Of a stretch of 58,984 nt of DNA, positions 9,476 through 17,137 are shown piece by piece (the first letter of the stretch is position 1; each line of letters opens with the position of its first letter). A program made the position numbers and the translations under genes. Source of the stretch: Desulfobacterales bacterium (lineage in GTDB: Bacteria; Desulfobacterota; Desulfobacteria; Desulfobacterales; Desulfobacteraceae). Below the pieces are notes generated by a model. The model was given only the letters and a program-made list of their open reading frames with translations. It was not told the DNA's origin and did no database searches. Location of the stretch: NCBI GenBank assembly GCA_022361395.1, contig JAKSAX010000150.1, positions 1-58,984 on the forward strand, written 5' to 3'.

Positions 9476-9517
9476 AGAACCTCAAAAACATTTTAAACAG
9501 ATGATAATTTTGTCAGG

Positions 9518-9546
9518 GTTTTAATTAAAATTCAATAAAAAGTCAA
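9518..9546 (-). promoter_or_regulatory. Probable sigma-70 promoter of the IHF/HU-like gene
   Basis: On the minus strand TTGACT (9546-9541), a 17-nt spacer and TAAAAC (9523-9518) lie upstream of the start at 9475. The -35 sits in CTTGACTTTT, a string shared with several other upstream regions here. The site lies just past the stop of the NusG-like gene. Confidence 0.45.
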
Positions 9547-9550
9547 GGAG

Positions 9551-10075
9551 TTATGATAAAAGATTCGGTATTTTTTCCACATTGTCCGAATCCACTTCCA
9601 AACCGGCATATTGGCCCAGAAGGTCGATTTTGACAATGACCCTGCCCTGGCCCTTGTACTGATAAAATTCTCCTTTTAATCCGGCCATGGGGCCTTCCAG
9701 TATCATCACAGGATCTCCTTTCTCCAATTGAACGATCGTTCCGGTAATCAGATCCTGGCCGGCAGAGGTCAGCAGCTTTAAAGAGGCGATCTGGCTTTCC
9801 GGAATCGGCACAGGCCCCTGGGAGTTTCCAAGCAGTCTCACCGCTCCCGTGGTCTTCAGGATCTGGAGATGGTCTGCAGAGGCCCTGGTTGATTTGACAA
9901 AGAGATATCCCGGAAATAAGGGAAACTCAACCATCAGTTTTCTGTCTTTTCTTTTGCTCGGCCTCCGCATTTTAGGAAGAAATGCGTCAATTTTTTTTTG
10001 GCAGATTTTGGTATATACGGTCTGTTCAAAATTGCTCCGTGTCAGGAGAGCGAACCATTGAAGCGTCTTTGTCAT
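9551..10075 (-). CDS. NusG paralogue of the RfaH/UpxY/LoaP type
   Basis: The 174-residue transcription-elongation factor has an NGN domain (about 1-105) with the FPLFPGYLFVK signature (about 52-62), and a KOW domain (about 115-170) with GDPVMILEGPMAGLKG. True NusG is usually about 175-180 residues and sits beside secE and rplK; this copy is elsewhere and overlaps lptD by 4 bp, as expected of a specialised paralogue. Such factors bind RNA polymerase at ops-like sites and let it read through long envelope or polysaccharide operons. Co-translation with lptD suggests a role in LPS or surface polysaccharide expression; that link is inference. Confidence 0.85.
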   Translation of the reverse strand: MTKTLQWFALLTRSNFEQTVYTKICQKKIDAFLPKMRRPSKRKDRKLMVEFPLFPGYLFVKSTRASADHLQILKTTGAVRLLGNSQGPVPIPESQIASLKLLTSAGQDLITGTIVQLEKGDPVMILEGPMAGLKGEFYQYKGQGRVIVKIDLLGQYAGLEVDSDNVEKIPNLLS

Positions 10076-12354
10076 TTGCTGCCGAATTCTCCTATCCCGT
10101 TCAGGGTGACCATGAAAGCGATGGTCCTTTCTGCCGATTCATCCTTGAGTTCCAACTTAAGTCCCCAGCATTGTTTTTCCACTTCGATACCGGTTCGGGT
10201 CTCTATGGTGGTATCATCTTCAAGGTCACTCTCAAACGAGTAGTATGCCATAAGATAGCTTGTGATCCGGGCATTAAACCGTGTTAACCAGGTATGAGTG
10301 GTGCTGCCCTTTGTATATCTGTATGATGTATAAATGCTGTCTCCACGGTTATCGCGCAGGGTGACGCCCACTTTAATTTCTGTAAAGTGTTGATTATATG
10401 GATCCAGCGCAATGTCCCCATCGCTGCTCAGATAATGAAAAGGGTTGAGTTCATATTTTAATTTCAGATCTTGCCAAGGTTTTTCAGGTGCATCAACGGC
10501 ATCTTTATCCCAATCGAAAAGATAGTTCTGATAAAGCCTGAACCAAGCCAGTTCTTTATATTGATTACTCACTGTTCCATCTGCTTTGCGTCCCTTTTTT
10601 CTTGAGGTAATGGTATTGGTTAGTGACCATTGGATTAAGTTCAGCTGGTCAATATCATCAATATCATCAAAATAAGGCAGATCGTCTTGGTCCTCTTCCG
10701 GTAGGTATTTATACTCTAGTTTCGGGACAATTTCATGCTTGATTTTTTCTGCAAAGCTATTGTTAAGATTAAAAATTCTGTTAAGACTAGTTGAAAGTTG
10801 TGCACCGAAATCGTACAATCCACGTGTGCGTATGTCTTTATCATTGCCGTAATTATCAGTAAAATTTTCGGTATCCCATATCGTTCCCCGGGCACCAAGA
10901 TACGGTTCAAAGAAAAATGATTTTCCTAAATTTGTGGGGTAAAAGAATCTTGAATAAAAATCAGCCCTTTGACCGTTCACTTTCGGCGTTGACGAACTTG
11001 GGTTCGGATCCTGTCTGAAAAAATATCGATATTCAGAATCAAATCCATAGTAAAAATTTGATTCACCTATTTGCTGGCGTGCGCCATCAAATTCAATGCT
11101 CGGGAGTTGTTGTAAAGTGGTATCGTCTGAATTCTGTTGTCTGGCTACCACATTGTCATACCATAGGGCTTGGATATTGAGGTTATATTTCGACCAGCTC
11201 TTTGTGGCCAGTAAGCTGTTCTTTCGGGTTTTGTCCGTATATTCATCTAAACTGCGGCCAAACATGGTTTCAAAACCGGAATTGGTGTCATGATAGCCTG
11301 TGAAACCGTCTTTAAACTCCAGCAGGTAGTCGGAGTCACTTACAAAATCGATATCCAGCTTTGCATTGAACCCGTAAGGGAGTGCCTGGTCATGCTTCAT
11401 CCTGAACCAGTAACGCTCATGGTTTGTCCGATCAATCGTTGAGCTATAGCCATAGTTGACATCCTGGGTGTCATCGGAGCCGTCACCGAGTTTATCATCG
11501 TCCAGGTAATCCACGATCATCATTCCTTTGGACTTGTCATCTAATACATAGCGGAACTCTCCTGATATTTTTGTTCCCCTGTCAGACATATGGTGTGCAT
11601 AGACTGTTGCATCTGTACTCCGGGAGATAGCTATAAACAAAGGCTGTTCATACTCAAATCCCCGTTTGTCAGAAATTGATACTCTTGGAAACAGCAGGCC
11701 GGTCTGCCTTTTATTTTTCACAGGGAAAACAAGGTATGGGGAATAGACCACTGGTACCTTTTTTGCCCAGAGAGCCGTGTGGCTGGCAGTACCGTATCCT
11801 TCAATGGTTACTTCTATATCTTTACCTGTAATTTTCCAGTCCGGTGTGTCTCCGTTGCAGGTGGTTATGGTTCCTTTTTCTGCATCGTAGGTAAATTCTC
11901 CTGTTTTTCTTAGATTTTCCCCGGAAATATAATAGTTGTCTTCCTGGATAAATATGGTGCCCTTATTAATGGTGCCTTTTTCCGTGAGCAGGTTTATCTG
12001 CATGGCATTGCAGGTGATTGTATCACCGCCGGAGATAAAAAGGACATTTCCCTGGGCAAAGGCGTCCTTGGTCTTGTTTGAAAATTCTACATAGTCTGCT
12101 TCCAGCCGGGTCTGTCCTCCGGTGATAACGACATTGTCCTCTGCAACATATAATTCCCGCTCATTGTCATAGGTCACCATGAGTGCTGAGATATGCCAGG
12201 AGATCTCTTTGGGATTTTCCATTTTGGGCGTAGCAGCCCGGGCACAGGTAATGGCGAACAGGCATAAAAAAAGGGTAAACACCACTGTCAGCGGCAGGCT
12301 TTTTCGTGAAAACAAACGGTACATGGGCTTTCCACTTAATAAATTGCACATCAT
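10072..12354 (-). CDS. lptD: LPS-assembly outer-membrane protein LptD
   Basis: Inserts lipopolysaccharide into the outer leaflet, with LptE. A signal peptide (hydrophobic core about 20-40, cleavage near ARA/ATPK) is followed by an OstA/LptA-like N-terminal domain (about 60-200) and a long beta-barrel to residue 760. An alternative start at Met11 (MYRLFSRKSLPL) would give a more ordinary signal peptide. Recognisable LptD stretches include KKVPVVYSPYLVFPVKNKRQ and TGLLFPRVSISDKRGFEYEQ. The presence of this gene shows that the cell makes LPS. A promoter candidate lies at 12367-12396, and the stop overlaps the start of the NusG paralogue. Confidence 0.93.
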   Translation of the reverse strand: MMCNLLSGKPMYRLFSRKSLPLTVVFTLFLCLFAITCARAATPKMENPKEISWHISALMVTYDNERELYVAEDNVVITGGQTRLEADYVEFSNKTKDAFAQGNVLFISGGDTITCNAMQINLLTEKGTINKGTIFIQEDNYYISGENLRKTGEFTYDAEKGTITTCNGDTPDWKITGKDIEVTIEGYGTASHTALWAKKVPVVYSPYLVFPVKNKRQTGLLFPRVSISDKRGFEYEQPLFIAISRSTDATVYAHHMSDRGTKISGEFRYVLDDKSKGMMIVDYLDDDKLGDGSDDTQDVNYGYSSTIDRTNHERYWFRMKHDQALPYGFNAKLDIDFVSDSDYLLEFKDGFTGYHDTNSGFETMFGRSLDEYTDKTRKNSLLATKSWSKYNLNIQALWYDNVVARQQNSDDTTLQQLPSIEFDGARQQIGESNFYYGFDSEYRYFFRQDPNPSSSTPKVNGQRADFYSRFFYPTNLGKSFFFEPYLGARGTIWDTENFTDNYGNDKDIRTRGLYDFGAQLSTSLNRIFNLNNSFAEKIKHEIVPKLEYKYLPEEDQDDLPYFDDIDDIDQLNLIQWSLTNTITSRKKGRKADGTVSNQYKELAWFRLYQNYLFDWDKDAVDAPEKPWQDLKLKYELNPFHYLSSDGDIALDPYNQHFTEIKVGVTLRDNRGDSIYTSYRYTKGSTTHTWLTRFNARITSYLMAYYSFESDLEDDTTIETRTGIEVEKQCWGLKLELKDESAERTIAFMVTLNGIGEFGSK

Positions 12355-12366
12355 TAAAATTTACTG

Positions 12367-12396
12367 TATAAAGCCATTTTATAAGTTAAAAGTCAA
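12367..12396 (-). promoter_or_regulatory. Candidate lptD promoter
   Basis: On the minus strand TTGACT (12396-12391), an 18-nt spacer and TTTATA (12372-12367) sit just upstream of lptD. The -35 is part of the recurring CTTGACTTTT string. Confidence 0.45.
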
Positions 12397-12449
12397 GGAT
12401 AATGGCTGAAAACATAATGGTTTGGACAGCCTGTGATGAAAGGAAAAAG

Positions 12450-14729
12450 ATGACTGCCTCCATCATTGATTCAATCGGAAATACCCCGCTTGTTGAAATT
12501 AAAAAAATCAATCCTGTTGCCGGGGTAAAAATATTTGCCAAACTGGAATATATGAATCCGGGGGGGTCTATAAAGGACAGGGCGGCCCTGTATATGATCA
12601 ACCAGGCTGAGATCTCGGGGGAGCTGACGCACGAAAAAACGGTGATTGAGGCAACCTCTGGAAACACCGGGATCGGACTTGCCATGATCTGTGCCATAAA
12701 GGGATATCGTATTGCATTGACCATGGCGGAAAATGCCAGTGAGGAGAGGATCCGGATTCTGAGGGCCAGGGGGGCTGATATCATTCTGACGCCAAAACAC
12801 CTGGGGTCTGACGGCGCCATTGAAGAGGCTTACCGGCTGGCAAGGGAAAATCCGGGCAAATACTTTCTTACAGATCAGTATAACAATGAGGCCAACTGGA
12901 TGGCCCATTACCATACCACCGGCCCTGAAATCCTTGAACAGACAGAGGGAACGCTTGCTTCGGTTGTAGCCACCGTCGGCACTTCAGGAACCCTTATGGG
13001 GCTTTCCAGGTACTTTAAGGAAAAAAATCCGGATGTCCGGATTGTCTGTGCAGAACCATACCTGGGGCACAAAATTCAGGGACTCAAGAACATGAAAGAA
13101 TCCTATACCCCTGAAATATTTGATAAATCAATACTTGATGCAAGTGCTTACATTGATGATGAGACTGCCTTTGACACGGCCCGGCAACTGGCAAGGAAAG
13201 AAGGCCTTTTTGTGGGGATGAGTTCCGGTGCTGCCATGGCTGTGGCAATTCAGGAGGCCCGGCGGATTCAAAACGGGGTCGTGGTGGCCATTTTCCCGGA
13301 TAGTGGTGAGCGCTATTTATCAACAGATCTTTTTTCCGTTAAAAAAAATGCCCATTTGAATATATACAATACCCTGACAAGGAGTAAAGAGGGGTTTGAG
13401 CCGTCCTCAGATGCCAGTATCGGTGTATACACCTGCGGTCCAACCATCCATCAAAGGCTGCACATCGGTCAGTTCAGGCGGTACGCCTTTACGGACCTTC
13501 TGGTCAGATATCTTGAGTACCAGCAATTTAAGGTAAATCATGTCATCAATGTGACGGATTATGATGATAAGACCATTGAAGGGGCAAGGGATGCAGGGCT
13601 TTCCCTTGATGAGTTTACCGGTCCTTATTTGGAAAGTTTTAAGTCTGACCTTGAACGGCTTGGGATGCGCAAGGCCCAGTCCGTGCCAAGGGTTTCCGAT
13701 CATTTCCAGGAAATGACGGATATTGCAAGAGCTTTAGTCCATAAGAACCATGCCTATGAAAAGCTGCACTCTGTATATTTTGATCTCTCAAGCTTAAATG
13801 AATATGGTAGGCTTTCAAATGTAGATCTTGATAAGATCCGGCTAGGGGCCACAGTGGATCTGGATGAGTATGAAAAACAGAATCCAAGGGATTTTACCCT
13901 GCTCAAACGGGTCCGCCTGTCTGAATTGAAACAGGGTGTGGGGATCAAAACCGAATGGGGCAACGTAAGACCTTCGCTGCACCTCCAGTGTGCCGCCATT
14001 TCAATGAAGTACCTGGGTAATAATTTTGATATCCACACCGGCAGCAATGAGTTGATGTTTCCCCACCATGAAAATGAGATTGCAATTGCCAAAGCAGCCA
14101 CAGGTGAGGATATAGCAAATATCTGGATGCATTGTCATCCTGTCCGGTATGACGGGTCACTGGGAGAGGAGGGCATAGGCGGCTTTACCGTGGATGCGCT
14201 TGCCGGCCGGGGCTGGGACCTGAAAACCATACGGTTCTGGCTTCTGTCCGCCCACTACCGGAAACCCCTGGTTCTGTCCAGGAAAAACCTGGAAGATGCC
14301 CGGTTCACCCTGTCAAAAATAAACCGGTGTATTGAAACCCTGGATGCTGTAACAGGCAGATCGGATAAGGAAGAGATCGAGCAAATTGCTTACGATATCC
14401 GGCAGGCAGTGATTTTGGCTATGGCTGACGATCTTAAGGTGCCGACAATGGTGTCGGGCCTGCTCTCCATTGTTAAAACCATAAACCGCCTGATCAGCCA
14501 GAATAAGGTGGGCAAAAGCGGGGCTTCAACATTGAGAGATTGTTTCAAAGAGGTAGACAATGTCTTAAATGTATTTGATTTCAGTAAAAAGATGGAATAT
14601 TCCCAGGCCGTAAATACTCTTATTAAGGAACGCGAAGCAGCACGGCAGAAACGGGACTGGGAAACGGCGGATGAGATCCGTAAAAAATTAGATGCCATGG
14701 GCGTTTCCGTTCATGATAAAAAGGTATGA
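12450..14729 (+). CDS. Cysteine synthase fused to a cysteinyl-tRNA synthetase-like domain
   Basis: Two enzymes in one frame. Residue numbers count from an upstream ATG at 12402; the likely start is Met17 (12450), preceded by AGGAAA at 5-8 nt spacing and matching the usual CysK start. The first half (about 17-312) is a complete PLP O-acetylserine sulfhydrylase: PLP lysine in PGGSIKDR (Lys58), SGNTG (86-90), TVGTSGT and FPDSGERY. The second half (about 320-775) is CysRS-like: Cys345, HIGQ (354-357), DYDDK (386-390), Cys530 and HHENE (555-559), so the zinc ligands are kept. However, the region that should hold KMSKS (about 580-595) reads VRYDGSLGEEGIGG. GWHIECSA has become SLHLQCAA, and the C-terminus stops before the usual TRWR-type tail. 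Fusion is certain; tRNA charging by the second half is doubtful. Confidence 0.88.
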   Translation: MTASIIDSIGNTPLVEIKKINPVAGVKIFAKLEYMNPGGSIKDRAALYMINQAEISGELTHEKTVIEATSGNTGIGLAMICAIKGYRIALTMAENASEERIRILRARGADIILTPKHLGSDGAIEEAYRLARENPGKYFLTDQYNNEANWMAHYHTTGPEILEQTEGTLASVVATVGTSGTLMGLSRYFKEKNPDVRIVCAEPYLGHKIQGLKNMKESYTPEIFDKSILDASAYIDDETAFDTARQLARKEGLFVGMSSGAAMAVAIQEARRIQNGVVVAIFPDSGERYLSTDLFSVKKNAHLNIYNTLTRSKEGFEPSSDASIGVYTCGPTIHQRLHIGQFRRYAFTDLLVRYLEYQQFKVNHVINVTDYDDKTIEGARDAGLSLDEFTGPYLESFKSDLERLGMRKAQSVPRVSDHFQEMTDIARALVHKNHAYEKLHSVYFDLSSLNEYGRLSNVDLDKIRLGATVDLDEYEKQNPRDFTLLKRVRLSELKQGVGIKTEWGNVRPSLHLQCAAISMKYLGNNFDIHTGSNELMFPHHENEIAIAKAATGEDIANIWMHCHPVRYDGSLGEEGIGGFTVDALAGRGWDLKTIRFWLLSAHYRKPLVLSRKNLEDARFTLSKINRCIETLDAVTGRSDKEEIEQIAYDIRQAVILAMADDLKVPTMVSGLLSIVKTINRLISQNKVGKSGASTLRDCFKEVDNVLNVFDFSKKMEYSQAVNTLIKEREAARQKRDWETADEIRKKLDAMGVSVHDKKV

Positions 14730-14734
14730 CATAG

Positions 14735-15712
14735 ATGAAAGATCTTTATTTTTTCCCCTTTACCCAAATGACAGAGGCCCAGGTTGAGATACTGACTTCA
14801 TTTTTTCCCAGGGTCGGTTTTCTGAATCTGAATGTTCCTGCCGGGTCAAAGGGTACGGAGCAGGTGGAAACCGGTGAGTTGTTGCCGCTTTGCCTGCCGG
14901 TTGACAGGTACGCAGGCATAGATGCCAGGGTGCAGTCTTACCTGGACTGGGCCGGGCTTCATAAGGGAAATGAAAAAAATCTGAAATCCCTGATCAGAGA
15001 TACGGCCTATTTCAGGGAGGATACCGGGTTGACAGCCATTCAGTCTCAGATTCGTTCAGGATCAGGGCAAAAGATCACTGAAACCGAAGGGGAGAGCAAT
15101 TCACACAGGGACCCTTTGCTGTTTATGAAATTGGCAGAGATATGGGATATGGAAAACGAGACTATCCAAAGTGAATTAAAGGCTCTGGACGAAGGTAACT
15201 CCGCGCTGTTTGCCGAACTTAAAGGAGAGTCGGATATCCTGGCCCCGGTTGACGGAGCTTCCCGGAACGGAATGCCCGGGTTCGATCCCGGGGAAAACAT
15301 GACGGAGGAGAGAGTGAGGGCCTGGGGGGAACTGGCCGGCGAGGCCGGGTTGTATGCCGAAGGCTGCGGGCCGCTAACGCTGGTTACGACCAGTCCGGCT
15401 GTTATGGACTATTTGGAGGCCAATGCGGATCAGGTGATAAATGGGCTTGACATTGAATCCATAAAAGTGCATGAAAATGGTTGTGCCCGCAAAGAGAGAT
15501 GGCAACAGGAAGTGACAGATATCCTAGATGAAACCCTTTCAAGCAACGCACCCTCCGGGAAAGAATTGACAGATAACGCTGAATGCTGTGCCCTGTCAGG
15601 GCGGATTCGGTATTGTCTTTTATCCGGGGAAAAACTGGATAGAATATTTAAAATGCCGGGAAAACAGATTGGCAAACAGATTGCGGTCTGCCTGGTAAAA
15701 CTAAACTCATAA
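14735..15712 (+). CDS. Unknown protein, probably co-transcribed with the CysK-CysRS fusion
   Basis: No family recognised. The 325-residue soluble, acidic protein has no signal peptide or membrane segment. It starts 5 bp behind the fusion gene, with AAGG about 10 nt upstream of ATG. The N-terminus (MKDLYFFPFTQMTEAQVEIL) and the PVDRYAGIDARVQSYLDW stretch look like a folded domain; the middle (about 100-200) is Glu/Ser-rich and helix-prone; the C-terminus has two cysteines in NAECCALSG. The tight spacing suggests related work, perhaps in sulfur or cysteine metabolism, but nothing in the sequence proves it. Confidence 0.75.
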   Translation: MKDLYFFPFTQMTEAQVEILTSFFPRVGFLNLNVPAGSKGTEQVETGELLPLCLPVDRYAGIDARVQSYLDWAGLHKGNEKNLKSLIRDTAYFREDTGLTAIQSQIRSGSGQKITETEGESNSHRDPLLFMKLAEIWDMENETIQSELKALDEGNSALFAELKGESDILAPVDGASRNGMPGFDPGENMTEERVRAWGELAGEAGLYAEGCGPLTLVTTSPAVMDYLEANADQVINGLDIESIKVHENGCARKERWQQEVTDILDETLSSNAPSGKELTDNAECCALSGRIRYCLLSGEKLDRIFKMPGKQIGKQIAVCLVKLNS

Positions 15713-15822
15713 AAAACTTGATTTTATCAAAAAATATGTTGTAAAAGCGTTTTTTAAATCAGGTATGAATTTAGAAAATGAGTTTATAAAATTGTACCAC
15801 TTAATTTAAGGAGGCTATTAAA

Positions 15823-16011
15823 ATGGCATTTAACCCGATTGTTGACGAATCAAAATGTGTTGGCTGTGAAGAATGTGTAGACGTTTGCCCTGTAGAAGTA
15901 TTTGAAATGGAAGATGAAAAATCCGTTCCTGTCAATGCTGAAGAATGCATGGGCTGCGAAAGCTGCGTTGAAGTCTGTGAAGAAGACGCTATCGTAATCG
16001 AAGAAGACTAA
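15823..16011 (+). CDS. 2[4Fe-4S] ferredoxin
   Basis: The 62-residue low-potential electron carrier is of the clostridial type. Two CxxCxxCxxxC clusters are visible: Cys12/15/18/22 (followed by Pro, the classic CP) and Cys42/45/48/52. The second lacks the Pro after the last cysteine (CEED). The protein is very acidic, as usual. A strong Shine-Dalgarno (AAGGAGG, 8 nt before ATG) and a perfect terminator right behind point to a highly expressed single gene, as expected in an anaerobe. Confidence 0.96.
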   Translation: MAFNPIVDESKCVGCEECVDVCPVEVFEMEDEKSVPVNAEECMGCESCVEVCEEDAIVIEED

Positions 16012-16034
16012 GCCAGCGTTTTTGCAAGAAGATC

Positions 16035-16070
16035 ATGCCGGGTCTGTTTTTCAGACCCGGCATTTTTATT
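16035..16070 (+). terminator. Intrinsic terminator of the ferredoxin gene
   Basis: A perfect 12-bp stem (16035-16046 with 16052-16063, ATGCCGGGTCTG arm, 5-nt T loop) is followed by TTTTATT. It lies 24 bp past the ferredoxin stop. Confidence 0.93.
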
Positions 16071-16072
16071 TA

Positions 16073-16981
16073 TTACACTTCCCCTGCAGTCCTGGTTTTC
16101 AAAGGAGGGGATAAATTGGTCAGATACACCCCTGCGATAACCAGCCCTGCACCTATCAGAATCTCACCGGATACGGATTCGTCCAGGATAAAATAGGACA
16201 AAGCCAGGGCACTGACCGGAACAAAATTTATAAACACACCGGATTTCACCGGACCTACCGTGTTAATACCCTGATAATACCAATAAAAACCAAGCACGGT
16301 TCCGAAAAAACCCAGATAAAAAAGGCTTGACCACTCGGCAGGCCCGTATCCCTGGATGAGGTCAAGACTTCCCCTTGTCAGGAAGGGAATCAAGAGCAGC
16401 AGGGTGCCTGCAACAGATGAGTAACAGACCGATACCAGCGGAGACAGGTTTTTCATTAAGGGTTTCCCAAGTATTGAATAGGATACCCACGAGAGAACAC
16501 ATCCAAAGATAGCCAGTTCTCCATTTCCAATGCCGGTCTTGAAAATCTGGGACAGGCTGCCGTCTGAGATAATGATTAAAGCCCCGGAAACCGACAGGAA
16601 AAGGCCGCAGATTTTTAACCGGGACAGTTTTTCCTTGAAAAAAACGGCTGAGGCCAGGCTGATAAATATCGGGTTGGTGGCGATGATCAGTGATGCCCTG
16701 TTTGCATTGATAAGGGAGAGGCCTTTGAAAAAAAGTATATTATAGGCAAATATACCCGTAAGGCCTGAGCAGAAAATGAACATGGCCTGACGGCCGTTGA
16801 TGCCCGGAAACCCGCCTTCGGTTTTCCGTGTTAAAATGAGCAGGAAAAATGAGGCAATGGCAAAGCGTAAAAATGCGGCGGAATATGGGTCAACCGTTCC
16901 TGCAATTCCTCTGCCGGCAATAAAGGTCCCCCCCCAGAAAAAAGCGGTGAGTATGAGCTTAATATAAATCATCGGATTCAC
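16073..16981 (-). CDS. EamA-family (DMT) transporter
   Basis: The 302-residue inner-membrane protein has about ten hydrophobic segments arranged as two EamA repeats (about 5-140 and 150-290). Typical motifs are FFWGGTFIAGRGIAG at the start of repeat 1 and a FLGFFGTVLGFYWYYQGI-type stretch in repeat 2. Family members export amino acids, purines or metabolites; the substrate cannot be predicted. It stands alone, convergent with the ferredoxin gene and divergent from the gspE-type gene. Confidence 0.9.
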   Translation of the reverse strand: MNPMIYIKLILTAFFWGGTFIAGRGIAGTVDPYSAAFLRFAIASFFLLILTRKTEGGFPGINGRQAMFIFCSGLTGIFAYNILFFKGLSLINANRASLIIATNPIFISLASAVFFKEKLSRLKICGLFLSVSGALIIISDGSLSQIFKTGIGNGELAIFGCVLSWVSYSILGKPLMKNLSPLVSVCYSSVAGTLLLLIPFLTRGSLDLIQGYGPAEWSSLFYLGFFGTVLGFYWYYQGINTVGPVKSGVFINFVPVSALALSYFILDESVSGEILIGAGLVIAGVYLTNLSPPLKTRTAGEV

Positions 16982-17137
16982 CTTTTTTCAAATAAAAAAC
17001 TGACTATCTGTACAGACACCGGCTGAAAAGTCAAGGAAAAGCTCGGGGCAGTTGTTTTTTGACCTTTACATCCCGTTCCGGGATACGTATAAAATTAAAA
17101 AAGAAAACCAATATGATTCCTGAAAATAGAGGGCCGG

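Noticed and set aside
12402-12449. Upstream ATG as the start of the CysK-CysRS fusion
   Set aside because: The extra 16 residues (MAENIMVWTACDERKK) are not CysK-like, while ATG 12450 has AGGAAA at good spacing and starts at the family's normal first residues.
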